64,000 nucleotides of DNA from Bacillus sp. FJAT-50079 (GTDB lineage: Bacteria; Bacillota; Bacilli; Bacillales; Bacillaceae_C), in NCBI RefSeq assembly GCF_018343515.1, contig NZ_JAGYPD010000003.1, forward strand, positions 574,116 through 638,115, read 5' to 3'. The first letter of the stretch is position 1. The number at the start of each line of letters is the position of its first letter. Below, piece by piece: positions 9,545-18,302 of this stretch. The notes beneath the pieces were generated by a model, which saw only the letters and a list, made by a program, of their open reading frames with translations, ran no database searches and was not told where the DNA came from. Position numbers and translations under genes: made by a program.

Positions 9545-9649
9545 ATGCATAATCCTTTCTTTTTGAAATGTGATCTATTATTAATGTTACCCATAGGGCG
9601 ATGAATAAAACATCCGACCGATACATTAAGGAGAATGTAGGCCTCATTT

Positions 9650-9725
9650 TGCGATGTGCAAATTAGAGCAATTTTGGCGCAATGGATGGATCAAAGGCAA
9701 ATTTAGCGCCTTTCTTGGCAATGCC
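9650..9725. repeat. Degenerate ~20-bp repeat, about 4 copies
   Basis: GCAA(A/T) cores occur at 9658, 9679, 9697 and 9718, a spacing of 18-21 bp, with GGCGC and AAATTT inserts between them. On the reverse strand the units read like ATTGCGCCA..., resembling the array at 31127-31225. The rest of 9545-9948 holds nothing recognised except the promoter element below. Confidence 0.5.
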
Positions 9726-9881
9726 TTTGTAACTTTCAACATGCGGGGTTCTATGGCAAGCCGATTGTGACTCTAGTTTCTGGGCTTTGATCTGGACACA
9801 AATAGCCTTTATAAAAAAATTACTTCTTTACCTTTGTAGAAAATCCATGAATTGTTCCTTTTTTAGTTTGGGTATATTCGG

Positions 9882-9887
9882 TATAAT
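9882..9887 (+). promoter_or_regulatory. Possible -10 element of the rodA pair
   Basis: A perfect TATAAT lies 61 bp before the first rodA-like start. The matching -35 region is only a T-rich run, so the call is weak. Confidence 0.35.
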
Positions 9888-9948
9888 AGTAAGATGAACA
9901 AAATACCGATTAAAACTTCATTTTATCGGTGAAAGAGGAGACGAAGGA

Positions 9949-11121
9949 ATGACTTCTCAAAAAAAGCCGATTCCTAAAATAGATTATGGAATAATATTGA
10001 CGCTCATGTTAATGACAATCATTAGCTTGGTTGCTATTTACAGCGCTCAAACAACGGGGCAATACGAGGATAATTTTATAAAAAAACAAATGGTCTGGTA
10101 CGTTATTAGTATAATCGCCATTATTGTCGTTATTCAGCTTGACTCAGATCAACTGAAAAAAATATCATGGTATATGTATGGATTTGGGCTATTGCTATTA
10201 TTAGTTTTATTTGTTGCTCCAGGTAATCTCTCGTTTGCAAGGGAAGTGAATGGGGCACAAAGTTGGTTTTTCACTCCAATTGGTTCTATTCAACCCTCAG
10301 AATATATGAAAATTTTTACAATTGTAGTACTTGCCAAAGTAGCAGCGGATCACCATCAAAAGTTTATAAATAAAACGATTAAAACAGATCTTTGGCTCAT
10401 GACTAAGCTTGGAATCGTTACGGGACCTCCCGCGATATTAATTTACGAGCAACCAGATTTGGGTACGACCCTTGTATTTATTTTTATTTTATTTGCTGTG
10501 ATTCTTGTGTCAGGCATTTCGTGGAAGCTTTTAGTGCCGATGTTTTCAGTGTTAACAATTGTCGGAAGTATGCTTTTATATATTGCGATTTGGAAATATG
10601 AATTATTGAAGGATGTGCTCAAACCACATCAATATAAACGGATTTATTCTTGGCTCGATCCCTTTTCTTACAGATCTGATGAAGGTTTGCAGCTTGTGAG
10701 ATCCTTGCTTGCCATTGGTTCAGGGCAAACGGGTGGAAAGGGATTTGGAAACAGGGAAGTGTATATGCCAGAAAGCCACTCGGATTTCATTTTTAGTACG
10801 ATTGGGGAAGAATTCGGCTTTATTGGCGGTAGCATTGTTATCATTCTCTTTTTCATGCTCATCTATCAAATAACGAGGATTGGTTTAGAGACGAAAAATC
10901 CATTTTACTCCTATATTTGTGTCGGGGTGATTGCAATGATTACTTTCCATGTATTTCAAAATATCGGGATGACCATTCAGTTGCTTCCTATTACGGGAAT
11001 TCCACTTCCATTTATTAGTTATGGAGGTAGCTCCTTACTGAGTAATATGCTGGCGATTGGAATGATTTTATCGATTAGGTATCATTATAAAAAATACATG
11101 TTTTCTTCAAATGAAACCTAA
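9949..11121 (+). CDS. rodA: RodA-type SEDS peptidoglycan glycosyltransferase, copy 1
   Basis: This is a 390-aa polytopic membrane protein of the FtsW/RodA/SpoVE family with about ten helices. SEDS proteins polymerise lipid II into glycan strands together with a class B PBP. Family features are NGAQSW, IQPSEYMK, PDLGTTLVF, SWLDPF, the catalytic Asp in PESHSDFIF (D279, matching the essential RodA aspartate) and the C-terminal LLPITGIPLPFISYGGSS. The gene begins with a good RBS (AGAGGAGA). A close paralogue follows 45 bp later with an identical 20-residue N-terminus. Sequence resembles the RodA branch more than FtsW; which of the two serves elongation cannot be told. Confidence 0.88.
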   Translation: MTSQKKPIPKIDYGIILTLMLMTIISLVAIYSAQTTGQYEDNFIKKQMVWYVISIIAIIVVIQLDSDQLKKISWYMYGFGLLLLLVLFVAPGNLSFAREVNGAQSWFFTPIGSIQPSEYMKIFTIVVLAKVAADHHQKFINKTIKTDLWLMTKLGIVTGPPAILIYEQPDLGTTLVFIFILFAVILVSGISWKLLVPMFSVLTIVGSMLLYIAIWKYELLKDVLKPHQYKRIYSWLDPFSYRSDEGLQLVRSLLAIGSGQTGGKGFGNREVYMPESHSDFIFSTIGEEFGFIGGSIVIILFFMLIYQITRIGLETKNPFYSYICVGVIAMITFHVFQNIGMTIQLLPITGIPLPFISYGGSSLLSNMLAIGMILSIRYHYKKYMFSSNET

Positions 11122-11169
11122 GTCCTAAAGATTTGTTAAAACAGTTTATTAAAATTAGGAGACGAAGTG

Positions 11170-12345
11170 ATGACTTCACAGAAAAAGCCGATTCCTAAAA
11201 TAGATTATGGAATTATATTAACCTTAATGCTTATTACAATTATTAGTCTTGCATCGATATATAGCTCTCAGTCCACTGGCCAATATGTTGCCAATTTTCT
11301 AATCCAACAGATTATGTGGTATGTCATTGGTACTGCTGTGATTATTGTTGTGATGCAGTTAGATTCAGAACAGCTAAAGAAAATTACGTGGTATATGTAT
11401 GGGTTTGGTTTATTTTTATTATTGATTTTGTTTGTAGCTCCGAATACAGAGTTTACTCCCGTTCGAAATGGGGCACAAAGCTGGTTTGTAATTCCAAAAG
11501 CTGGTGCGATCCAGCCATCAGAATTAATGAAAGTTTTTACGATTGTTGCATTGGCAAAGCTTGTAGCGGATCACCATCAAAAGTTTATTAATAAAACGGT
11601 GAAAACTGATTTTTGGTTATTAATTAAAATTGCTGCCATTACCTTTTTGCCAATCGTATTCATTATGAAACAGCCTGATCTTGGTACTTCACTTGTCTTT
11701 TTAGCGATCTTTTTGGGGATCGTACTCGTTTCAGGAATCACATGGAAAATATTATTGCCGATCTTTTCTACGGTATCCCTTATCGGTGGTACGGTGATGT
11801 ATTTCGCCATTTATAAACCTGAATGGCTAAAATATATCGGAGTAAAACAATATCAGTTTAAACGGATTTATTCGTGGCTTGATCCGTATACGTATCAGTC
11901 AGATGAAGGATTTCAACTTGTTAAATCATTGCTTGCGATTGGTTCGGGGGAAACGAGTGGAAAAGGATTCCGCAATCGAGAAGTATACATGCCAGAGAGC
12001 CATTCTGATTTCATCTTTAGTACGATTGGTGAGGAGTTTGGGTTTATTGGCGGCAGCATCGTTATCAGTTTATTTTTCATGCTAATTTATCAAATTACAA
12101 AAACAGGGTTGAATACAAAAAATCCGTTCTATTCCTATATTTGTGTCGGCGTCATCTGCATGCTTGCTTTTCACGTCTTCCAAAATATTGGGATGACGAT
12201 TGGACTATTACCTATTACAGGAATTCCTCTTCCGTTTATTAGTTATGGGGGAAGTTCATTGCTAGGCAACATGCTTGCAATGGGGATTATTTTATCCATA
12301 CAGTACCATTATAAAAAATATATGTTTGCCTCTAGTGAAGAATAA
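11170..12345 (+). CDS. RodA-type SEDS peptidoglycan glycosyltransferase, copy 2
   Basis: This 391-aa tandem paralogue has the same architecture and the same motifs (NGAQSW, IQPSELMK, QPDLGTSLVF, SWLDPY). The catalytic Asp is retained (D280 in SHSDFIF), as is the FISYGGSS tail, so both copies look active. ATG 11170 is preferred to GTG 11167 because it is 9-10 nt from AGGA and reproduces the MTSQKK start of copy 1. Differences concentrate in the extracellular loop near residues 92-112 (PNTEFTPVRN against PGNLSFAREV) and around 155-225. A perfect hairpin terminator follows, so the pair is probably one transcript. Confidence 0.88.
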   Translation: MTSQKKPIPKIDYGIILTLMLITIISLASIYSSQSTGQYVANFLIQQIMWYVIGTAVIIVVMQLDSEQLKKITWYMYGFGLFLLLILFVAPNTEFTPVRNGAQSWFVIPKAGAIQPSELMKVFTIVALAKLVADHHQKFINKTVKTDFWLLIKIAAITFLPIVFIMKQPDLGTSLVFLAIFLGIVLVSGITWKILLPIFSTVSLIGGTVMYFAIYKPEWLKYIGVKQYQFKRIYSWLDPYTYQSDEGFQLVKSLLAIGSGETSGKGFRNREVYMPESHSDFIFSTIGEEFGFIGGSIVISLFFMLIYQITKTGLNTKNPFYSYICVGVICMLAFHVFQNIGMTIGLLPITGIPLPFISYGGSSLLGNMLAMGIILSIQYHYKKYMFASSEE

Positions 12346-12349
12346 ATAA

Positions 12350-12382
12350 ATAAAAACAACCACAGCTGTGGTTGTTTTTATT
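12350..12382. terminator. Bidirectional terminator between rodA pair and gerC
   Basis: A near-perfect palindrome, AAAAACAACCACAG / CTGTGGTTGTTTTT, lies between two converging genes, with A and T runs on each side. Confidence 0.9.
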
Positions 12383-12404
12383 TATAAGGGAAGAATGGGG
12401 TTGT

Positions 12405-13466
12405 TTATTCGACCGTTCCTGATTGGATGATCGTAATATTTGGTTCAATCTTAAATGTGACATGCTTATATTGATCTTTCCATTTCTTCGGGTCGAAGTC
12501 TCTATTTTGTTGTCTAAACTTCCGCTCGATTCCTATTGGATCAATGTTCACTGATTGGAATTCTTCCAATAATGCAAGGCATTCCCTTGTAATCTTTTCT
12601 TCCACCTGCTTTGTAATTTGATCGATGATGGCGCGCTCGGCTTTATGTCCTGTGTATCTACTAATCGCACCTATCATTTTATAATTCACCTGGACAGTCA
12701 ATGTGTCGTAATCGGTTTTGATTGTTGTTTTTGTTTTTATATTTTCAATGACTGCATGGTGATTGTCTACTTTCACCTCCATGCTACTTTTTATGTGCTT
12801 ATCAACCAATATTTTAAAATAAAACATTTGATCAGGGGAAATGTAATGAACAAAGTGAGCATCGTCAAAAATAGCAAGTCCAGAAATTTTCAGCTTATCT
12901 TCTCCTTGTCTTTTTAAAATAGGCAAATACGCATCCTTCCCTTTTTCAAAAAAATCGGAAGTGAAAAGATGTAAATTTGTTCTTGGAATGTCCCGGTATT
13001 TAATATTGTGTGCGATCATTCTGGAAATGTATTGCCCATTTCCCTTAAATTCATAATCTCCTGCAAGCAAATCCTCCACTGAATCTTCGGTCATGACGAT
13101 GTAAATTCTTGAACCGAGATCTGCACTTCTTTGCAGCGTATCAATAATTGGGAACAAGCCAATTTTAGCGGCCTCGGCTCCTAATACGAGTACTTCTATG
13201 TCTCCGAATACGACTGGCTTACTCGCTTCACGGTCCAAATGTTCAAGTAGATCTTCGTTTTTTGGAATCGTCACTTTTAATCGTTTGTTCTCAACTTTTT
13301 TATCGGGAGTGAAATGGTTGTATATGGTTATCATCTCTATTTTATCACCTACAAAATCAATTCCTGCTACCGAAATTAAATCTAAATCATCAATAATTCT
13401 TGAGTTTACACAACTAACCAACAGCGGCACGATCAATAGAGAGGCGATGGAAATTTTAATTTTCAG
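12405..13466 (-). CDS. gerC: Germinant receptor lipoprotein subunit GerC
   Basis: This is the lipoprotein subunit of a spore germinant receptor (Ger(x)C family), about 353 aa. ORFs beginning at TTG 13436 would give only nine residues before the lipobox Cys. Reading upstream in frame yields a full lipoprotein signal (KIKISIASLLIVPLLVSC, Cys19) starting at CTG 13466, which sits 6-7 nt from GGAAGGTG. I infer CTG initiation, overlapping the gerB end by 11 bp. The rest shows the GerC pattern (VVFGDIEVLVLGAEAAKIG, RSADLGSRIYIV, and a C-terminal VNYKMIGAISRYTG). It works with GerA and GerB in the spore inner membrane. No stop or frameshift was seen. Confidence 0.87.
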   Translation of the reverse strand: MKIKISIASLLIVPLLVSCVNSRIIDDLDLISVAGIDFVGDKIEMITIYNHFTPDKKVENKRLKVTIPKNEDLLEHLDREASKPVVFGDIEVLVLGAEAAKIGLFPIIDTLQRSADLGSRIYIVMTEDSVEDLLAGDYEFKGNGQYISRMIAHNIKYRDIPRTNLHLFTSDFFEKGKDAYLPILKRQGEDKLKISGLAIFDDAHFVHYISPDQMFYFKILVDKHIKSSMEVKVDNHHAVIENIKTKTTIKTDYDTLTVQVNYKMIGAISRYTGHKAERAIIDQITKQVEEKITRECLALLEEFQSVNIDPIGIERKFRQQNRDFDPKKWKDQYKHVTFKIEPNITIIQSGTVE

Positions 13467-14547
13467 CTTTTTTCACCTTCCTTGCGATAAAAATGAATAG
13501 CAATAATAGGGGAACGTAGATAAAATTAAAAATAATCCCTATATTTCCCATCAAATTAAGAAATGTAATAATTTGCTGTCTTGTTTCAAAGAAGCTAGAG
13601 GCAATTAAGACAATGAAACTAATGAGAAATAATGCTTTTCGTTGCGTGATTTTAATCGTTTTTTTCATTAGTCTACTTGCACACCATAATGTAATACAAA
13701 TATTAGGTAATATGACAAGAAACCATGTGGAAATGCCGATATACTCAAAGCGCCATAGAAAACTAAATTTCACAATTTTCCAAAGTGATGGAGTCGCCCA
13801 AATAATATGGGAAAGTTGGGGCTCACTATAAAATCCGAAAGAGATGAATGTAATGTATAAATAGATGAATCCTGTCATTAAAATGCCTAAATAGGCCCAT
13901 TTTTTTGCCTTTTGACGGTCTTCGATAAATGGAGAAAAGATGAGTAAAGCCTCATAACCAATAAAGGACAAGGATAATTGAAAAGAAGCTTTAATAATCT
14001 TTGAAAACGAATGATGCAATAATGGAAGAAAGTCAGAGTAATCCGAATAGGGAACGGCAAATAAAAAGATAAAATATAAGTAAAAGGGTAAGATTACACT
14101 AAAAAATGCAATGCCGACGATGGTTCTGAAGCCGCCATTTATAATGTATATGGCCAACAGTAAAAAGCTAAAAGAGAACCAAAATACACTTAAATCTTCG
14201 AACAACCATACTTGTAAAATTTCAATATACGTACGAATGATGGCGATCGCAACACCTATGAAATAGAGGCTGGTTATCATATTAAAAAGACGTCCAAATA
14301 TCTTTCCGTATACAAAATAATGGGTGTCAGCTAAATCATCTTTTCCAAGTTCAAGTACTTTGAACATGATAAATAAAGAGATTAGTGCGCAAATGGTTCC
14401 GATAATAACCGATAACCATGAATCATACCCGGCCGTTTTGGCAATGTCACGTTGAAAGCCAAGAATGCCAATGCCTATTTGCATCGCATGGATGACAAAA
14501 AAGACAAGATAGGGGCTAATTTGTTTCGTTTTAGGAATTGGAACCAT
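13456..14547 (-). CDS. gerB: Germinant receptor permease-like subunit GerB
   Basis: This 363-aa polytopic membrane protein belongs to the Spore_permease branch of the APC superfamily and has about ten hydrophobic helices. The N-terminal ISPYLVFFVIHAMQIGIGIL is typical, as is the L.ELGKDDLADTHYFVYGKIFG region. B subunits are thought to form the ligand-binding part of nutrient germinant receptors. It starts at ATG 21 bp after gerA and overlaps gerC. The three-gene order A-B-C is standard for ger operons. The germinant cannot be predicted from sequence. Confidence 0.9.
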   Translation of the reverse strand: MVPIPKTKQISPYLVFFVIHAMQIGIGILGFQRDIAKTAGYDSWLSVIIGTICALISLFIMFKVLELGKDDLADTHYFVYGKIFGRLFNMITSLYFIGVAIAIIRTYIEILQVWLFEDLSVFWFSFSFLLLAIYIINGGFRTIVGIAFFSVILPFYLYFIFLFAVPYSDYSDFLPLLHHSFSKIIKASFQLSLSFIGYEALLIFSPFIEDRQKAKKWAYLGILMTGFIYLYITFISFGFYSEPQLSHIIWATPSLWKIVKFSFLWRFEYIGISTWFLVILPNICITLWCASRLMKKTIKITQRKALFLISFIVLIASSFFETRQQIITFLNLMGNIGIIFNFIYVPLLLLFIFIARKVKKAEN

Positions 14548-14568
14548 CGCTCGCTGCCTCCAACTTTA

Positions 14569-16077
14569 TCATTCATCAATGTCTCGTTTTGGTTTAGCAT
14601 CATTCGCTTGAAAACGAATCGGTTTTTGCGTTTGCAAATAACCTGGTCGTTTATATCGGCTTGCAAATTGCACTTTCATAAAAGAATCCTTTATATCGTT
14701 GAAGCGAAAAGGATAAATTGGCTCCATGAATGGTCTACCGAGTGAATTAAGCTGGATAAGATGTGCTAAAAAGAAAATAAAGCAATAAACCATTCCAAGC
14801 AATCCCCATAATTGAGCAAAAAGCAAAAAAGGAAAACGAATGATCCGAATGGTCGATGTAATTTTATAAACAGGTGTCGTAAAAGCAGCTAACGCACCTA
14901 ATGAAACAAAAATCAACAGAACATTGCTTGTCAAGCCAGCTTCAACAACGGCAGTTCCTAACACAATACCTCCAACAATACCGATTGTTTGCCCAATTTT
15001 AGTAGGCAAACGCGCCCCGGCTTCTCTAAGCAGCTCAATACTTAATTCGAGAAATAGAGCTTCCATAATCGGTGGAAACGGGACAGTTTCTCTGGAGCTA
15101 ATGAGTGGAGCCATTAAATCCTTTGGGACGATTTCGGGATGATAAGTCAAGATTGCGACATATAAAGGGGTTGCAAAAATGGAAAATGTAACGCCAAAAA
15201 TCCTTAAAATACGGATAAACGTTGATAAAATCCAATTGTTTAAATAATCTTCATATGAAACAAAGTAGGAAATAAATGTTGTCGGACCTAATAGAACAAA
15301 GGGGGAGCCGTTCACAATGACGGCTACCTTCCCCTCTATTAAATCGCTTGCAACCTTTACGGGATTTTCAGTGCTAATCAACTGTGGGAATGGTGAATTA
15401 TGATTTCCCGATATTGTTTCTTCAATAAAATGACTATCTGTAATTTGGTCAATATTAATTTCATTGATCCGTTGCCTCATCGTATCTACATTTTCAATAT
15501 TTGTTAGACCATCTATGTAAAGAATAGCGATTCGTGTCCTTGTATACGTGCCAACGGTAAGTTCTTCTGAAACTAGTTCCTTTAGTGGAATCCGGGTTCG
15601 AATAAGATTAATGTTTTGATCAATCGATTCAACAAAGGCAGCTTTTGGGCCTTCAACCGTATATTCAATATCTAACTGGTCGATATTTCTGCCCACTTCA
15701 GCTGGAGCAGGAAGAAGAGCGACCGTCTTTTCTTCCCCTTTAATGCGGATTAATACATTTCCTGAGAGCAGTTTTTCTTCAATTTCCCTCAAATTAGATG
15801 TAATGAACACCTGGCCAGTTGGAATGATATTTAGGCAATCGGAAAGGGTATAAAAATTCCCTTGCAGTAAAGGGGGCAAAATATCCTCTGCAATAATGTC
15901 GTTATTTACTAATGTGGAAAAGTATTCGATTGAAAAATGCACATCGGTTTGCTGATTTGTAGCACTAGACTGAACGTAATCGTTTGATTTACGCAATTGG
16001 GCTAATAATGTTGAAAGGGAATCCGGGGAACTGTTTTCGTTTGGTTGATCCTTCTTCTTATTTTTAAATAATGCCAT
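14569..16077 (-). CDS. gerA: Germinant receptor subunit GerA
   Basis: This 502-aa protein of the GerA family has a large N-terminal soluble domain (about residues 25-270, including TRTRIAILYIDGLTNIENVDTMRQRI) and several C-terminal membrane helices. The family block GPTTFISYFVSYEDYLN lies near residue 275, with FPPIMEALFLELSIELLREAG near 350. The longer frame to 16134 is rejected: the third ATG of a run (16077) lies 7 nt after GGAGG and starts MALFKNKKK. It is the first gene of the ger operon. A strong terminator of the upstream yfiY gene lies only 37 bp before it, so its promoter (SigG expected) must be very close. Confidence 0.92.
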   Translation of the reverse strand: MALFKNKKKDQPNENSSPDSLSTLLAQLRKSNDYVQSSATNQQTDVHFSIEYFSTLVNNDIIAEDILPPLLQGNFYTLSDCLNIIPTGQVFITSNLREIEEKLLSGNVLIRIKGEEKTVALLPAPAEVGRNIDQLDIEYTVEGPKAAFVESIDQNINLIRTRIPLKELVSEELTVGTYTRTRIAILYIDGLTNIENVDTMRQRINEINIDQITDSHFIEETISGNHNSPFPQLISTENPVKVASDLIEGKVAVIVNGSPFVLLGPTTFISYFVSYEDYLNNWILSTFIRILRIFGVTFSIFATPLYVAILTYHPEIVPKDLMAPLISSRETVPFPPIMEALFLELSIELLREAGARLPTKIGQTIGIVGGIVLGTAVVEAGLTSNVLLIFVSLGALAAFTTPVYKITSTIRIIRFPFLLFAQLWGLLGMVYCFIFFLAHLIQLNSLGRPFMEPIYPFRFNDIKDSFMKVQFASRYKRPGYLQTQKPIRFQANDAKPKRDIDE

Positions 16078-16113
16078 CATCATCCCTCCAATAAGAGATT
16101 GCCCCATTTTCAT

Positions 16114-16146
16114 AAAAAAATACGGCAGCCGCATGCTACCGTATAA
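16114..16146 (-). terminator. Terminator after yfiY-like gene
   Basis: Arms TACGGTAGC and GCTGCCGTA (minus strand) are followed by seven T. This separates iron-uptake transcription from the ger operon. Confidence 0.85.
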
Positions 16147-16149
16147 AGA

Positions 16150-17106
16150 TTATTGAAGTTTATTTTCTAAGTCATCAAGCATAAGGTTCGCCGCGATGAC
16201 GCCTCCAGCCGTATTCCAAATCGAATCATCTACTTTATGAATATTATCAGCTTTTACAACTTCCAAGTTTTTAAATAACGGGTTATTAATCCATTCTTTT
16301 TCTAATGTATTTGCTTCTCCATTGCCTGTTTCGTAAGTGAAGTAAAAAAGAATATCTCCGTCCATAGCAGGAATTCTTTCCTCTGAAACGTTTGTTTCTG
16401 CTAAGTCATCCACATTTTGACTTTCAGGTCGGGCAAACCCAATTTGTTCAAGGATCACGCCCGCGAATGAATCTTTATGATAGATTCGAACATCACCAGC
16501 TATGAAACGTATGAGTGAAATTTTCTTATCTAGCTTGTCAGCAAACTTTTCTTGTAATTGTGCCACTCTACCATCGAAGTTATCCAAAACTTCTTCGCCT
16601 TTTTCTTCTAGATTAACGGCTTTTGCATATAGTCGGAAGTTTTCCTTCCAGTCGCCGCGTAATGCTTCTGCAAAAATCGTTGGCGCTATTGCTTTAAGTT
16701 GTGGGTAAATTTCTTCTTGGCGCATTTTATTGCCAATGATTAAATCCGGTTTTAATTTCGCAATCGCCTCAACATTGATCTGGCTTTCCGTTCCAACGAC
16801 TTCGACATCTGTCATTTGGTCGCTAATATGTGGGTACCAAGGATCACCTACCCATGATTGAACAGCTCCTACTGGCTTGATTCCAAGTGCGAGTAATGCT
16901 TCTGTGCCTTCGTTCGTTAAAATAACAATTCTTTTCGGTGTATTTGGTATTTCAGTACTTTCCATTGCATGTTCAACCATGTATGCAGTACTATCGTTGT
17001 CGTTCGTTTTTGTTTCCGTATCTTTTTTAGCGTCACTCTTATTTCCGCAAGCAGCGAGCAACGCGATAATCAAGATTGTGACGAGCAGATAGTGTAATTT
17101 TTTCAT
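16150..17106 (-). CDS. yfiY: Iron-siderophore-binding lipoprotein, YfiY-like
   Basis: This is a 318-aa ABC substrate-binding protein of the FecB/BtuF type. The signal peptide ends in IIALLAAC (Cys20). The periplasmic-binding domain begins at PKRIVILTNEGTEALLALGIKPVGA and contains GTESQINVEAIAKLKPDLIIGNKM. The start at ATG 17106 is chosen because it opens the signal peptide; the upstream frame (to 17262) crosses the Fur box. It is divergent from two permeases and an ATPase, and closest by eye and context to B. subtilis YfiY (hydroxamate siderophores such as schizokinen). The exact siderophore is inference. Confidence 0.85.
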   Translation of the reverse strand: MKKLHYLLVTILIIALLAACGNKSDAKKDTETKTNDNDSTAYMVEHAMESTEIPNTPKRIVILTNEGTEALLALGIKPVGAVQSWVGDPWYPHISDQMTDVEVVGTESQINVEAIAKLKPDLIIGNKMRQEEIYPQLKAIAPTIFAEALRGDWKENFRLYAKAVNLEEKGEEVLDNFDGRVAQLQEKFADKLDKKISLIRFIAGDVRIYHKDSFAGVILEQIGFARPESQNVDDLAETNVSEERIPAMDGDILFYFTYETGNGEANTLEKEWINNPLFKNLEVVKADNIHKVDDSIWNTAGGVIAANLMLDDLENKLQ

Positions 17107-17131
17107 CGTATGATTTCCTCCAAAATATGTA

Positions 17132-17146
17132 TGATAATGATTATCA
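17132..17146. promoter_or_regulatory. Fur box (perfect 7-1-7)
   Basis: TGATAATGATTATCA is a perfect 7-1-7 inverted repeat of the Bacillus Fur consensus, 26 bp upstream of the yfiY start. It is expected to repress under iron-replete conditions. Confidence 0.9.
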
Positions 17147-17197
17147 ATTAAGACTTTTTTATCATAATGGGAAGAAAAGTGAATGTCAACAAATAAT

Positions 17198-17212
17198 TGA
17201 GAATGATTTTCA
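17198..17212. promoter_or_regulatory. Second Fur-like box
   Basis: TGAGAATGATTTTCA matches the 7-1-7 Fur motif with two mismatches and lies nearer the divergent permease operon. It probably serves the yfiZ side. Confidence 0.65.
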
Positions 17213-17300
17213 AGATCATTGACTAAATGGCGAATATTCCTTAAAATAAGTTTGAAATTCATACGGAAGTTTCCGAATCTGCTTTGAAAGGTAATGGGGA

Positions 17301-18302
17301 ATGTTATTTGAAAAGAATAGTCAAAAGCTTGGATTGCTCATGTTCGCGCTTTTTATGCTGCTCATTTTGATTGGAATGAGTATTGTATTAGGGTATACAG
17401 ATACTTCAATTAAAACGGCAATTCATGCTTTTTTTAATTTTAACGGGTCAAACGAGCAAATCGTGATTAAATATGTGCGCTTACCAAGAGCTTTAATTGC
17501 TGCGGCGGTAGGGGCTTGTCTTGCGATTGCAGGCGTCATGATGCAAACATTAACAAAAAATCCGCTCGCTTCACCAAGCATACTTGGTGTGAATGCTGGA
17601 GCAGGCTTTGCTGTTGTCGTGGCGGTTACGCTTTTTCAAGTTTCGAGCTTGCAAGTGTTCTCTTGGATTTCCTTTGCCGGTGCAGCTATTGTCGCCATCG
17701 GTGTATATGTAATCGGATCAGCAGGAAGGGAAGGGCTGACGCCAATGAAGCTCACGCTTGCCGGGGCGGCAATGGCTGCGCTTTTTACTTCATTCACTCA
17801 AGGGTTGCTTGTCCTAAACGAAGCAGCGCTTGAACAAGTGCTATTTTGGCTTGCCGGCTCTGTTGCTGGTCGGAAAATAGATATTTTGCTTTCGGTTCTC
17901 CCTTATATGGTTGTCGGATGGGGCTTTGCGTTATTGATCGCAACAAAGATGAATGTGTTGGCAATGGGGGAGGATCTTGCCAGAGGCTTAGGATTACATA
18001 CAGGTTTCGTGAAAATTTTTATCGGTTTCATCGTTATTATCCTTTCTGGCAGTGCGGTTGCTGTCGCTGGGCCGATTGGCTTTGTAGGCATCATCGTTCC
18101 ACATCTATCACGGAAAATCATTGGGATTGATCATCGTTGGCTCATTCCTTTTTCAGGATTATTAGGAGCGATGCTGCTTATCATCGCAGACATCGGGGCA
18201 AGGTTCATTATTATGCCGCAGGAAGTTCCCGTCGGCGTAATGACTGCCGTTATTGGCGCACCATTTTTTATTTACGTCGTAAGGAAGGGGTTTAGCCAGT
18301 AA
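17301..18302 (+). CDS. yfiZ: Iron-siderophore ABC permease, YfiZ-like
   Basis: This 333-aa FecCD/BtuC-family permease has about ten membrane helices. Family signatures include VRLPRALIAAAVGACLAIAG, NPLASPSILGVNAGAGF, the cytoplasmic ATPase-contacting GEDLARGLG region and GPIGFVGIIVPHLSRKIIG. It forms a heterodimer with the product of the next gene, with which it overlaps by 1 bp (TAATG). It is transcribed away from the Fur-controlled intergenic region. Confidence 0.88.
   Translation: MLFEKNSQKLGLLMFALFMLLILIGMSIVLGYTDTSIKTAIHAFFNFNGSNEQIVIKYVRLPRALIAAAVGACLAIAGVMMQTLTKNPLASPSILGVNAGAGFAVVVAVTLFQVSSLQVFSWISFAGAAIVAIGVYVIGSAGREGLTPMKLTLAGAAMAALFTSFTQGLLVLNEAALEQVLFWLAGSVAGRKIDILLSVLPYMVVGWGFALLIATKMNVLAMGEDLARGLGLHTGFVKIFIGFIVIILSGSAVAVAGPIGFVGIIVPHLSRKIIGIDHRWLIPFSGLLGAMLLIIADIGARFIIMPQEVPVGVMTAVIGAPFFIYVVRKGFSQ

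Noticed and set aside
9426-9647. 73-aa minus-strand ORF overlapping the small membrane protein
   Set aside because: It is a frame shadow. The lmo0937-type protein in the other frame has the ribosome binding site and the family sequence.
17107-17262. Longer N-terminus for the YfiY-like lipoprotein
   Set aside because: It would run through the Fur box and bury the signal peptide.
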